Below the pieces are notes generated by a model. That model saw only the letters and a list, made by a program, of their open reading frames with translations, made no database searches and was not told the DNA's origin. Positions 17,942 through 26,499 of a stretch of 64,000 nucleotides of DNA are shown here, piece by piece (the stretch's first letter is position 1; every line of letters begins with the position of its first letter). The position numbers and the translations under genes were made by a program. This stretch comes from Ferrovibrio sp. (GTDB taxonomy: Bacteria; Pseudomonadota; Alphaproteobacteria; Ferrovibrionales; Ferrovibrionaceae): positions 1 to 64,000 of the forward strand of contig NZ_JAOZVR010000093.1 in NCBI RefSeq assembly GCF_025869515.1, read 5' to 3'.

Positions 17942-19585
17942 ATGCAGTTCGATCCAATTTTGCCGGCAGACCGGGTCAGGGCGATGACCGAAGCCGGGCA
18001 CTGGCCGGGCCGGATCATCACCGATTACCTCGATCGATGCATCGCTGAAGATCCCGACAGGACGGCCATCGTCGATTCCAACTCAATGGCCGGCCAATCG
18101 ACGCGGCTGACGTACCGCGAACTGGGCCGACTGGTCGATCGCATTGCGCTCGGTCTGGTAGAGCTCGGCGTTGGCAAGAACGATGTCGTGTCTTACCAGT
18201 TGCCCAACTGGTGGCAATTCACCGCGCTACACCTGGCCTGCGTGCGTATCGGGGCGGTCACCAATCCGATGATGCCGATCTTCCGCGAACGCGAACTGAC
18301 CTTCATGCTCGGCCTGGCTGAAAGCAAGGTGATGGTCGTGCCGCGTGAATTCCGTGGCTTTGACTATCCGGCCATGCTGGCCGGCATACGCGAAAAGCTG
18401 CCCAATCTGAAGTATGTCCTGGTCATCGGTGGCGGCGGTGCCAACAGCTTCGAGGATGCCCTGCTGGGCACCGCGCGGGAGGACAGCGGCGAGAAGGCGA
18501 AACTGTTCGCCGCCCGCCGGCCAACTCCGAATGACGTCACCCAGCTGCTCTATACCTCAGGCACCACTGGCGAGCCGAAAGGCGTGATGCACACGGCCAA
18601 CACCATGATGTCGAATATTCTGCCCTATGCGCGGCGACTGGGCCTGAATCGCAGCGATGTTGTGCTGATGGCCTCGCCGATGGCGCACCAGACCGGCTTC
18701 ATGTACGGCCTGATGATGCCCATCATGCTGCAAACCACCGCCGTGCTCCAGGATATCTGGGAGCCAAAGCGGGCCGTGCAGGGAATCGCCGATGAGGGGG
18801 TCACCTTCACCATGGCGTCGACTCCTTTCCTGTCGGACCTTACCGACACCGTGGCCTCCGGCGCCGGAAATGTTGCCAGCCTGCGGATATTCCTAGCCGC
18901 CGGCGCGCCGATTCCGCGCGCCCTGGTCGAACGGGCCGGCAAGACGCTGGGCGCAAATATCATCTCGGCCTGGGGCATGACCGAGAACGGCGCTGTCACC
19001 ATGACGCGCATGGATGATCCCGAGGTCAAGACGATCGGCACGGATGGTTGTCCACTTGAAGGCGTCGAAATCCGTGTTGTTGATGCTGCCAATAAACCGT
19101 TGCCGGCCGGTGAAGAGGGCATGCTGAAGGTGCGCTGCTGTTCGAACTTTGTCGGGTATCTGAAGCGGCCGGAATGGTTCAATCACGACGCCGAAGGCTG
19201 GTTCGATACCGGTGATCTGGCGCGTATCGATGCGGAAGGTTATGTCCGCATCACCGGCCGCTCCAAGGACATCATCATCCGGGGCGGCGAGAATGTGCCG
19301 GTCGTCGAAATCGAAGGACTGCTGTTCCGCCATCCGGCGATCCAGGCCGTGGCGATTGTGGGCGTCCCGGATCGCCGGCTCGGTGAACGGGCCTGCGCCT
19401 TCGTGGTCCCGAAACCGGGCCAGAGTCTGACGCTGCAGGATATCGTGGCTTTTCTGGAAGAGCAGAAGGTCGCCAAGCAGTATCTGCCCGAGCGGCTGGA
19501 GGTGGTGGAGGAACTGCCGCGTACGCCGAGCGGCAAGATCCAGAAATTCAAGCTGCGCGAAGTGGCCAAGACATTTGCCGCCTGA
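17942..19585 (+). CDS. aliA: AMP-forming acyl-CoA ligase, probable cyclohexanecarboxylate-CoA ligase (AliA-like)
   Basis: This 547-residue ANL ligase starts at the ATG after GAGGAGAGGAAAC. It has the P-loop TSGTTGEPKG near residue 205, SAWGMTENG near 340, GWFDTGDLARID near 420, GRSKDIIIRGGENV near 440 and the catalytic Lys in TPSGKIQKFKL near 532. The text VVSYQLPNWWQFTALHLACVRIGAVTN near residue 80 is, as I recall, characteristic of ligases called cyclohexanecarboxylate-CoA ligase. The step is cyclohexanecarboxylate + CoA + ATP to the thioester. Neighbouring badR, badH and badI homologues support this. Confidence 0.78.
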   Translation: MQFDPILPADRVRAMTEAGHWPGRIITDYLDRCIAEDPDRTAIVDSNSMAGQSTRLTYRELGRLVDRIALGLVELGVGKNDVVSYQLPNWWQFTALHLACVRIGAVTNPMMPIFRERELTFMLGLAESKVMVVPREFRGFDYPAMLAGIREKLPNLKYVLVIGGGGANSFEDALLGTAREDSGEKAKLFAARRPTPNDVTQLLYTSGTTGEPKGVMHTANTMMSNILPYARRLGLNRSDVVLMASPMAHQTGFMYGLMMPIMLQTTAVLQDIWEPKRAVQGIADEGVTFTMASTPFLSDLTDTVASGAGNVASLRIFLAAGAPIPRALVERAGKTLGANIISAWGMTENGAVTMTRMDDPEVKTIGTDGCPLEGVEIRVVDAANKPLPAGEEGMLKVRCCSNFVGYLKRPEWFNHDAEGWFDTGDLARIDAEGYVRITGRSKDIIIRGGENVPVVEIEGLLFRHPAIQAVAIVGVPDRRLGERACAFVVPKPGQSLTLQDIVAFLEEQKVAKQYLPERLEVVEELPRTPSGKIQKFKLREVAKTFAA

Positions 19586-19611
19586 GGGTCAGGCGGCGGT
19601 TCGGCCGCCAC

Positions 19612-20088
19612 CTAATCCTCCAGTTTCACCATGTTGTTTAGCAGATGGTTGAGGTGGTGCAGGAAGTCGACTCGGTCGTCAAATGAGAAGCCTTGCAATG
19701 TATTGTCATAATAGCTGTAGATCAGCGGAGTGATCGCATCCCAGACTTTCTCCCCCTTGGGGGTCAGTTTGATGCGTTTGGAGCGGCGGTCGGCGGCATC
19801 GGTCACGGCCGTGGTGTAGCCCTGCCGGCCAAGCCGGTCGAGTACACCGTTGAGGTTCTGCCGGCTCACCATCAGGAAGCGGCAGAGATCACCAATCGCC
19901 ATGCCATTCGCGGCTTGAGGGCGAGAGAGGGCGCCGAGAACCGACCATTGCTGTGTGGTGACGCCGTATTTTTCCAGCGCCTTCGTGCCGGTCTTATGCA
20001 TGGTGTTCGCGGCCTGGTAGAGCCGGAAGAAAATCCGGTTTGCCAGTTCCGACGATGCCGAAGCCTTGCTGCCACTGAGGTCTTTCAT
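19612..20088 (-). CDS. badR: MarR-family repressor, probable BadR
   Basis: This 158-residue MarR protein has a winged-helix core at about residues 40-115 and the wing motif DAADRRSKRIKLT. The frame is open further upstream, but starting at 20088 leaves the operator at 20114 non-coding and has AAAGG about 10 bases upstream. In R. palustris BadR represses badHI-aliAB and is released by 2-ketocyclohexanecarboxyl-CoA. Here the gene sits between aliA-like and badH-like genes, and a shared palindrome lies at its own promoter and at the aliB-like promoter. Function is inferred from family and synteny. Confidence 0.78.
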   Translation of the reverse strand: MKDLSGSKASASSELANRIFFRLYQAANTMHKTGTKALEKYGVTTQQWSVLGALSRPQAANGMAIGDLCRFLMVSRQNLNGVLDRLGRQGYTTAVTDAADRRSKRIKLTPKGEKVWDAITPLIYSYYDNTLQGFSFDDRVDFLHHLNHLLNNMVKLED

Positions 20089-20113
20089 AACATTGCCTTT
20101 CGCAGAAAAATAA

Positions 20114-20148
20114 CAATACATTGACATAAAGTCATCTATTTCTATGAT
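20114..20148 (+). promoter_or_regulatory. badH promoter with overlapping BadR-type operator, copy 3
   Basis: CAATACATTG (20114-20123) overlaps a perfect TTGACA -35 box (20121-20126). TATGAT (20143-20148) is a 5/6 -10 element after a 16-bp spacer. The extended 15-mer CAATACATTGACATA matches 15606-15620 with one mismatch. The site is in the divergent region between badR and badH, so it could give both autoregulation and repression of the badHI operon. Confidence 0.68.
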
Positions 20149-20233
20149 GACGCAGAAATCGGTCGGCGGAAAGCCGTGGCATTCCGCAACGGCCGGGAAG
20201 TTCAGGATCAGCGTTTCAAGCTCGGGAGGCAGC

Positions 20234-21001
20234 ATGCGCGGTTTGCGCGACAGCGTGGCGATCATTACAGGCGGTGCAGGGGGAATCGGACGGGCAACCT
20301 GCCATCGTTTTGCTGAGGAGGGGGCGAAAGTGGCCATTTTCGACCGCGATGCGGCGGGAGCTGAAGCGGTCCGGGCCGAGATCGCCGCTGCCGGAGGTTC
20401 GGCGGCCGCTTACGCCGTTGATATTACCGACCATGGCACCGTTCTGTCTGCCGTGCGGACCGTGGAAGCCGAGCAGGGTCCGATCCGCATCCTGGTGAAC
20501 AACGCCGGCTGGGATGTGTTTCGCCCCTTCATCAAGACCGACCCGGAACTCTGGCAGAAGCTCATCGCCATTAACCTGGTCGGGGCGCTGAACCTGCATC
20601 ACGCCGTATTGCCGCTGATGGCGGAACGGCGGGCCGGCAAGGTGGTCAACATCGCTTCTGATGCGGCCCGCGTCGGCTCCAGCGGTGAGGCGGTTTATGC
20701 CGCATGCAAGGGCGGGCTGGTCGCTTTCTCGAAAACTGTCGCACGCGAGCTCGCCGCCAAGGGCGTGAATGTGAATGTCGTCTGTCCTGGGCCGACCGAT
20801 ACCAACCTGTTCAAGGATTACCTCCAGGGCGCAGGCAACCCGGAAAAGCTGGTCGAGGCCTTCAAGCGCTCCGTGCCATTGGGACGCCTGGGGCAGCCTG
20901 ACGATCTGCCCGGTGCCATCGCCTTCTTCGCCAGCGACGACGCCAATTTCATAACCGGACAGGTACTCAGCGTGTCCGGTGGCCTGACCATGAATGGTTG
21001 A
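20234..21001 (+). CDS. badH: SDR dehydrogenase, probable 2-hydroxycyclohexanecarboxyl-CoA dehydrogenase (BadH-like)
   Basis: This 255-residue classical SDR has TGGAGGIG at residues 12-19, the NNAG motif near 88, and Ser plus YAACK catalytic residues near 140-158. The ATG at 20234 follows GGGAGG. The frame also reads back to 20144, but that start would fall inside the -10 box. In the benzoate/cyclohexanecarboxylate pathway BadH oxidises 2-hydroxycyclohexanecarboxyl-CoA to the 2-keto ester with NAD. The next gene encodes a BadI-like ring-opening enzyme, which supports the call. Confidence 0.78.
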   Translation: MRGLRDSVAIITGGAGGIGRATCHRFAEEGAKVAIFDRDAAGAEAVRAEIAAAGGSAAAYAVDITDHGTVLSAVRTVEAEQGPIRILVNNAGWDVFRPFIKTDPELWQKLIAINLVGALNLHHAVLPLMAERRAGKVVNIASDAARVGSSGEAVYAACKGGLVAFSKTVARELAAKGVNVNVVCPGPTDTNLFKDYLQGAGNPEKLVEAFKRSVPLGRLGQPDDLPGAIAFFASDDANFITGQVLSVSGGLTMNG

Positions 21002-21033
21002 ACCACAGCCGCATAATGACAAGGACCAAGTCC

Positions 21034-21828
21034 ATGAGTAGCGCAGTGAATTACGAAGACATCCTGTACGACGAGAAGAACGGTGTCGCTACAATCACGC
21101 TGAACCGGCCTGAGAAGTACAATGCCTTCCGCGGCAAGACCTGCGACGAACTGATTGACGCGTTCAATCGGGCAGGCTGGAACAAGGATATCGGCGTCAT
21201 CGTGCTAACTGGCGCCGGCACCAAGGCCTTCTGTACGGGCGGCGACCAGTCGGCGCATGACGGTGCTTATGACGGGCGTGGCACCATCGGCCTGCCGATC
21301 GAGGCCCTGCATGCCATTATTCGCGTCGTGCCGAAACCGGTAATTGCGAAGGTGCGTGGCTTTGCCGTCGGTGGCGGCAATGTGCTGGCAACCCTGTGCG
21401 ACCTGACTATCGCCGGTGAATCGGCGCAGTTCGGTCAGGTCGGCCCGAAAGTCGGGTCGGTCGACCCTGGCTTCGGCACTGCCTATCTGGCCCGGATCGT
21501 CGGCGAGAAGAAGGCGCGGGAAATCTGGTATCTGTGCCGTCGCTACACGGCCGTCGAAGCCATGGCCATGGGGTTAGTCAACAAGGTGGTGCCGGACGAT
21601 CAGCTGGATGCCGAGGTGGCGGCCTGGTGCGCCGAGCTGATGGAAAAAAGCCCGACAGCTCTGGCAATAGCCAAGCGCTCGTTCAACGCGGATTCCGACA
21701 ACATCAACGGCATCGCCGCGATGGGGATGCAGGCGCTGAAGCTGTATTACGACACCGAGGAATCGCAGGAGGGCGTGCGCGCCTTCAATGAGAAGCGCAA
21801 ACCGGATTTCCGGAAATACGCAAAATAA
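21034..21828 (+). CDS. badI: 2-ketocyclohexanecarboxyl-CoA hydrolase (BadI-like crotonase)
   Basis: This 264-residue crotonase-family protein is close to MenB in motifs: CTGGDQS near residue 68, GGGNVLATLCDL near 113, GQVGPKVGSVDPGFG near 134 and EIWYLCRRYTA near 163. These are, from memory, those of BadI, which hydrolytically opens the 2-ketocyclohexane ring to pimeloyl-CoA. The ATG at 21034 follows AAGGA at 20-24 of that line; an earlier ATG at 21016 has no better ribosome site. Its place after the BadH-like gene strongly supports the function. Confidence 0.85.
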   Translation: MSSAVNYEDILYDEKNGVATITLNRPEKYNAFRGKTCDELIDAFNRAGWNKDIGVIVLTGAGTKAFCTGGDQSAHDGAYDGRGTIGLPIEALHAIIRVVPKPVIAKVRGFAVGGGNVLATLCDLTIAGESAQFGQVGPKVGSVDPGFGTAYLARIVGEKKAREIWYLCRRYTAVEAMAMGLVNKVVPDDQLDAEVAAWCAELMEKSPTALAIAKRSFNADSDNINGIAAMGMQALKLYYDTEESQEGVRAFNEKRKPDFRKYAK

Positions 21829-21893
21829 CCGCCGCGGCAGGCCGCGTGCACACGATGACGACAAACTACAAAAACAACCGAGGAGGAAGCGTC

Positions 21894-23129
21894 ATGGATC
21901 GTTTTGCAAAGAGAGGCGTATCTGCTTTCGCGTTACTGGCTGCCACGGTCATCGGCCTGGCAGGTCCGGCATCTGCACAGGAACCGATCCGCATTGGCTA
22001 TGCGGCAGACATGTCGGGTGCCTGCGGTCCGCTGGTCGACGGTGCCACCAAGGCCTTCCGCCTAGGCGTTGAAGAACTGAACAAGGCGGGCGGTTTGCTC
22101 GGGCGCAAGATCGAAGTGATCGAGCGCGACACCAAGACCCGTCCGGACGAAGGGGCCAAAGAGGCACGAGACCTGATCGTCAATCACAAGATCGATCTTC
22201 TGACCGGAGTTTGTTCATCTGCTGTGATGCTGGCGGAAACCGCCGTCTCGGCGGAACTGAAGGTTCCGTTCTACTCCGCCATCGGCAACACCCAGGCGGT
22301 CAATGTCGACAAGTTCCAGCCGTATTTCTGGCAGACGCAGGCCAACGTTCTGATGGAAGCCTCCGGCGCGGCCGAGTATGTGGCTCAGAACAAGGCCTGG
22401 AAGAAAATCGTTCCGCTGGCCTTCGACTACGAGTTCGGCCATACCTCGGTGAAGACCTTCTCCGAGCATCTAAAGAAGATCCGCCCCGATATTGAAATTG
22501 CGGCGCCGATTTACGTCAAGCTCGGCGAGAGCAATATGACCTCGTATATCACGGCGGTTCTGGCACAGAAACCCGACGCGGTTTATGGGCCCCTGTTCGG
22601 GTCCGGCCTGGTGAATTTCGTCAAGCAGGGGCGGAGCTTTGGGTTCTTTGACCAGACCAACCTGATCACCCTGACCACGGTGGATTTTCTGCAAAGCATG
22701 GGTAAGGAAATGCCGCCCAAGGGCGTGGTTGGCTTTGCCCGCGCGCCGTTCACCGCGCTGCTGAATAACCCCAAGGCAAAAACCTTCGTCGACGCCTACA
22801 AGACGAAATACAATATCGAGCCTAGCGATTGGGCGGTACTGACCTATGACGGCCTGATGTTTTATGCCGAAGCTGTCAAGAAGGCCGGCAGCGTGAAAGC
22901 TGATGATGTGATCAAGGCCGTCACCAGCATCAAGTACAGCGGCCTGCGCGGCAGCGATATGTCGGTCCGGGCCTTCGACGGCCAGATGAATGCGCCGATC
23001 TGGGTTGGTGCCGTCGCGCCGGATCCGGCCTATCCGTATTCCATCCTGAAGGATGTGACGCGGATCGAGGCGAGTAAGACCATGCCTTCGGAAGAGCAGG
23101 TCAAGGCGTTGCGCGCGGCTGCCAAGTAA
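21894..23129 (+). CDS. ABC transporter substrate-binding protein (LivK-like)
   Basis: This 411-residue periplasmic binding protein has a signal peptide ending near ASA at about residue 28, followed by EPIRIGYAADMSG, the usual start of the type I (Leu/Ile/Val) fold. The start follows AGGAGG at 21881. It is the first gene of a complete five-gene importer directly behind the BadI-like gene. Uptake of an alicyclic or aromatic acid is therefore more likely than amino acid uptake, as for the Hba-type importers linked to benzoate genes. That is inference from context. Confidence 0.87.
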   Translation: MDRFAKRGVSAFALLAATVIGLAGPASAQEPIRIGYAADMSGACGPLVDGATKAFRLGVEELNKAGGLLGRKIEVIERDTKTRPDEGAKEARDLIVNHKIDLLTGVCSSAVMLAETAVSAELKVPFYSAIGNTQAVNVDKFQPYFWQTQANVLMEASGAAEYVAQNKAWKKIVPLAFDYEFGHTSVKTFSEHLKKIRPDIEIAAPIYVKLGESNMTSYITAVLAQKPDAVYGPLFGSGLVNFVKQGRSFGFFDQTNLITLTTVDFLQSMGKEMPPKGVVGFARAPFTALLNNPKAKTFVDAYKTKYNIEPSDWAVLTYDGLMFYAEAVKKAGSVKADDVIKAVTSIKYSGLRGSDMSVRAFDGQMNAPIWVGAVAPDPAYPYSILKDVTRIEASKTMPSEEQVKALRAAAK

Positions 23130-23139
23130 TCGGCACGTC

Positions 23140-23170
23140 GATTGGGGCGGCGCCGTTCGCCGCCCCAATC
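23140..23170 (+). promoter_or_regulatory. intercistronic hairpin after binding-protein gene
   Basis: A perfect 13-bp stem (GATTGGGGCGGCG with its complement) has a CCGTT loop and sits 10 bp after the binding-protein stop and 22 bp before the permease start. No T-run follows. It is better read as an mRNA-stabilising or partial-attenuation element that raises binding-protein expression over the permeases. Confidence 0.6.
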
Positions 23171-23192
23171 ACATTGCTTCCGGAGAGCGGAA

Positions 23193-24062
23193 ATGCTGGC
23201 AGTGCAGGTGGTGAATGGGCTGATGGAAGGCATGATGCTCTTCCTGATAGCATCCGGGCTTACCCTGATATTCGGCGTGTCGCGTATCATCAATTTCGCG
23301 CATGGCTCTCTGTATATGATAGGCGCTTTCCTGACCTATCAGCTGGTGCCGATGCTGTCGGACGGCACGCTCGTGGGGTTCATTGGCGCGGTTCTGCTGT
23401 CCGCCATCGCGGTCGCCGCGCTGGGCGGCATATTCGAAATACTTGTTCTTCGACGGATTTACGGCTCGGAAGAGCTGATGCAGTTGATCATCACCGTTGC
23501 GCTCGTGCTGATCATCCGCGATATCGTCAAGCTGATCTGGGGTCGCAATGACGTTCTCGTCAGCATGCCGGCCGAGCTGTCGGGCGCGCTCAAGGTGGCG
23601 GACGCCTATTTCCCGATCTTCCAGCTGGCGATCTTCGGTGCAGGCCTGATGGTCATTGCCGTCATGATCCTGGTAATCAAATTCACCCGAGCCGGCATCC
23701 TGCTGCGAGCCGCAACCGATGATCGCGGCATGGTTGCCCTGCTGGGTATCAACCAGCAGACGATATTCACGTCGGTTTTCGTCGCGGGCTCCTTCCTGGC
23801 CGGCCTGGCCGGTGGTCTGGCGGCCCCGTTCGGCAACATAAACTACATGCTCGACACCACGATCATTGTCGGCGCCTTCATCGTCGTGGTGATCGGCGGG
23901 CTTGGCAACCTTTATGGCGCGCTGGCCGGCGCGCTTGCCGTCGGTGTGCTGAAATCGATGGGGGTTCTCTATTATCCGCGCCTTTCCATGGTGCTGATCT
24001 TCCTGATCATGGCTGCAGTGCTGGTGGCGCGTTCGCTTGGCCGGGCAGGGGTGACGCGATGA
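23193..24062 (+). CDS. ABC transporter permease (LivH-like)
   Basis: This 289-residue inner-membrane permease has about eight hydrophobic segments. The LivH start LMEGMMLFLIASGLTLIFGVSRIINFAHGS is at residues 8-37 and GGLGNLYGALAGAL near 245. The ATG at 23193 follows GGAGAGCGG; the longer frame back to 23142 would run through the hairpin. Its stop overlaps the next permease gene by four bases. It forms the transmembrane channel with the LivM-like protein. Confidence 0.9.
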   Translation: MLAVQVVNGLMEGMMLFLIASGLTLIFGVSRIINFAHGSLYMIGAFLTYQLVPMLSDGTLVGFIGAVLLSAIAVAALGGIFEILVLRRIYGSEELMQLIITVALVLIIRDIVKLIWGRNDVLVSMPAELSGALKVADAYFPIFQLAIFGAGLMVIAVMILVIKFTRAGILLRAATDDRGMVALLGINQQTIFTSVFVAGSFLAGLAGGLAAPFGNINYMLDTTIIVGAFIVVVIGGLGNLYGALAGALAVGVLKSMGVLYYPRLSMVLIFLIMAAVLVARSLGRAGVTR

Positions 24063-25000
24063 CGGCCCATCACCGCCATGAATCGATCATCTGGCTGGGC
24101 GCTGCCGTGGCGGCCGCGGTGGTGTTGTTTGCCTTTGGGCCCGGCATCGCATTGCTGGGCACCGAAATCATGATTATGGCCCTATTCGCCTGCAGCCTGA
24201 ATCTCATCATGAGCTATGGGGGCATGGTATCGTTCGGACATGCGGCGTATTTCGGACTCGGAGCTTATGGTTTCGCTCTCGCCATCGTTCGATTCGACGT
24301 GCCGCCGGCTCTGGCACTTGCCTGCGGCCCTATTCTGGCGCTGTTGGCGGCGCTTTTGTTCGGCAGCCTCTGCGTGCGCCTATCGCATATCTATTTCGCC
24401 ATGTTGACCCTGGCTTGTGCTGAGATCACCTACGCCATCCTGTTCCAGGCCTATGACTTCACCGGTGGCGACACCGGTCTGACCCGTTTCGTGGCGCCGC
24501 GTTTTGGCCTGACACCGCAGCTTTATGGCCTGGTTGTCCTAGTGGTGCTTCTGCTGTCTCTGCTGATTCTGCGTCGTCTGGTCGCATCGCCGCTTGGGCT
24601 GGCGATCCGCTCGGTTGGCGAGGACCCTTATCGGACCGCCGCGCTTGGTTATAATCCACGACGGGTTCAGCTGGCCGCTTTCGTCGTTGCCGGCGGGTTC
24701 GCGGGATTGGCGGGCATGTTGTTCTCCGTTTTTCATGGTAACGCCTTCCCTGACTATGCGGGTTTGGCGTTCACGTTGGATGCTCTCGTGATGGTGGTGA
24801 TCGGCGGCCTGCATAGTTTCGTTGGGCCGATCTATGGGGCCATCATTTACCTGCTGATGAAGACATTCATCTCCCGTTATGTCGGCGAATGGGAACTCGT
24901 CGTTGGCATTGTTCTGATGGCTGTGGTGCTTGGGGCTCCCAGAGGCCTGGCAGGCTTGGCCGCGCGGCTGGGTATTCCTTCCGGGGGGCGCAAGTCGTGA
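24059..25000 (+). CDS. ABC transporter permease (LivM-like)
   Basis: This 313-residue polytopic permease has the LivM signature SYGGMVSFGHAAYFGLGAY near residue 50. It also has VGEDPYRTAALGYNPRRVQL near 183, the cytoplasmic loop that contacts the ATPases, and GGLHSFVGPIYGA near 246. It begins with ATGA overlap to livH and ends overlapping the ATPase gene, so translation is probably coupled through this operon. Confidence 0.9.
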   Translation: MTAHHRHESIIWLGAAVAAAVVLFAFGPGIALLGTEIMIMALFACSLNLIMSYGGMVSFGHAAYFGLGAYGFALAIVRFDVPPALALACGPILALLAALLFGSLCVRLSHIYFAMLTLACAEITYAILFQAYDFTGGDTGLTRFVAPRFGLTPQLYGLVVLVVLLLSLLILRRLVASPLGLAIRSVGEDPYRTAALGYNPRRVQLAAFVVAGGFAGLAGMLFSVFHGNAFPDYAGLAFTLDALVMVVIGGLHSFVGPIYGAIIYLLMKTFISRYVGEWELVVGIVLMAVVLGAPRGLAGLAARLGIPSGGRKS

Positions 25001-25758
25001 GCAACGCCATGCCGCCATTGCTGGAGGCGCGCAACATCAGCAAGGCCTTCGGGCGTTTTGTTGCCGTCGCCGGTGTCGATCTGGTCATACGTAAGGGCGA
25101 GCGCAGGGCATTGATTGGGCCAAACGGCGCCGGCAAATCGACCTTGCTCAGTATCCTGGGCGGACAACAGGCCGGTGGGGCTGGTGGCCAGGTGCGATTC
25201 GATGGCGATGATGTCTCCGGGCTGCAGCCGGAGGACCTAGCACGGCGTGGAGTGGGCCGCACTTTCCAGATCAGTCGTACGTTTCGCAAGATGACCGTCG
25301 CCGAGAATATGCTGGCGAGCCTGCTGCCGCGGGCTGGCCTGATCTACAGCCTGTCGACTCAACGTCTCAATATCCTGCGCGAGCAGGCCGACGCGATTTT
25401 GACCGAGGTGGGGCTGGCGCGGCGCAGCGGCACAATCGTCGACGAGATCAGCCATGGCGACCGCAAGCGGCTTGAATTCGGTATGGTGCTGGCGACTAGG
25501 CCACGCCTATTGCTATTGGACGAGCCGGCGGCCGGCATGGGCCTGCAGGAGCGCCAAGAGCTGATGGCCATGATGCTGGACCAGGTGACGCGTAACGGTA
25601 TTACCCTGATCTTCGTCGAACATGATATCGACATCGTATTTCGCATCGCTGACGTGATTACCGTGATGGCGCGGGGGCGGGTTTTTGCAGAGGGCAACCC
25701 TCAGGAAATTGCGTCAAACAAGGATGTCCAAGACATCTATCTGGGCAGTGGCCATTGA
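24997..25758 (+). CDS. ABC transporter ATP-binding protein (LivG-like)
   Basis: This 253-residue ATPase has Walker A GPNGAGKST near residue 44 and a degenerate LivG-type signature, ISHGDRKRLEFGMVLA, near 150. Walker B LLLLDEPAAG is near 171 and the switch His is in VEHDID. A GTG at 24997 overlaps the LivM stop (GTGA) and follows a GGGGGG purine tract; an ATG at 25009 is the alternative start. It powers import together with the LivF-like partner that follows. Confidence 0.88.
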   Translation: MSNAMPPLLEARNISKAFGRFVAVAGVDLVIRKGERRALIGPNGAGKSTLLSILGGQQAGGAGGQVRFDGDDVSGLQPEDLARRGVGRTFQISRTFRKMTVAENMLASLLPRAGLIYSLSTQRLNILREQADAILTEVGLARRSGTIVDEISHGDRKRLEFGMVLATRPRLLLLDEPAAGMGLQERQELMAMMLDQVTRNGITLIFVEHDIDIVFRIADVITVMARGRVFAEGNPQEIASNKDVQDIYLGSGH

Positions 25759-25773
25759 GGACGGATACACAGG

Positions 25774-26499
25774 ATGAATTCCGGCGTGGCGATGCTTGAG
25801 TTGAGCAATGTGAGTGCGGCCTATGGACGGGGAATGGCACTGCACGGCATTACGCTGTCGGTCGGTCGGGGCGAGGTGGTTTGTCTGATCGGTCGCAACG
25901 GTGTCGGCAAGACCTCGACGATGCGCTCCATCGTTCAGGAAACGATCCGCGTGACGGAAGGCGATGTCACCTTTGATGGGCAGAGCCTGCTTGGCCTGCT
26001 GCCACATCAGGTTATTCGCCGAGGCGTCGGATATGTCCCGGAAGATCGGCGAGTCTTTGCCAGCCTGACCGTTGCTGAAAATCTGCGTGTGCCGCCGGCC
26101 GGCCACGTCGGTGTCCGATGGGATATAGATGCGATCTACCAGCTGTTTCCACAATTAAAGGAATACCGACATCGCCAGGCCGGCGTGATGAGCGGCGGCG
26201 AACAGCAGATGCTCTCCATTGCTCGTTCGCTTCTAGTCAATCCGCAGCTCCTTCTGCTTGACGAACCGCATGAAGGGCTGGCGCCGAAGGTGGCGGAGGA
26301 GGTAATCGCCGCGCTCCTTGTGCTGAAGCGGGAAGGCATTTCCATGCTGATCTCGGAACAGTCTTTGCGCACAATCCGAGGCTGCGCAGATCGTGTTTAC
26401 GTGATTGACCGAGGTATGACAGTTTTCTCAGGCACGCCGGATCAGTTTGATTCTGACCCTGAAATTACCCGCCGCTATCTGATGGCGACGCAAGAATAG
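25774..26499 (+). CDS. ABC transporter ATP-binding protein (LivF-like)
   Basis: This 241-residue ATPase has Walker A GRNGVGKTS near residue 41, the signature MSGGEQQMLSIARSL near 138 and Walker B LLLLDEPHEGL near 160. The LivF-type phrase RRGVGYVPEDRRVFASLTVAENL is near 80. It is the last gene of the operon that probably starts at badH. No strong terminator follows; a long imperfect hairpin at 26576-26607 may end transcription. Confidence 0.9.
   Translation: MNSGVAMLELSNVSAAYGRGMALHGITLSVGRGEVVCLIGRNGVGKTSTMRSIVQETIRVTEGDVTFDGQSLLGLLPHQVIRRGVGYVPEDRRVFASLTVAENLRVPPAGHVGVRWDIDAIYQLFPQLKEYRHRQAGVMSGGEQQMLSIARSLLVNPQLLLLDEPHEGLAPKVAEEVIAALLVLKREGISMLISEQSLRTIRGCADRVYVIDRGMTVFSGTPDQFDSDPEITRRYLMATQE

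Noticed and set aside
20144-20233. Upstream extension of the BadH-like protein
   Set aside because: The ATG at 20144 lies inside the predicted -10 element. The ATG at 20234 has a proper ribosome site and family-standard length.
23140-23170. Hairpin as an operon-ending terminator
   Set aside because: It has no T-run and the permease gene starts 22 bp later with a good ribosome site in the same importer.
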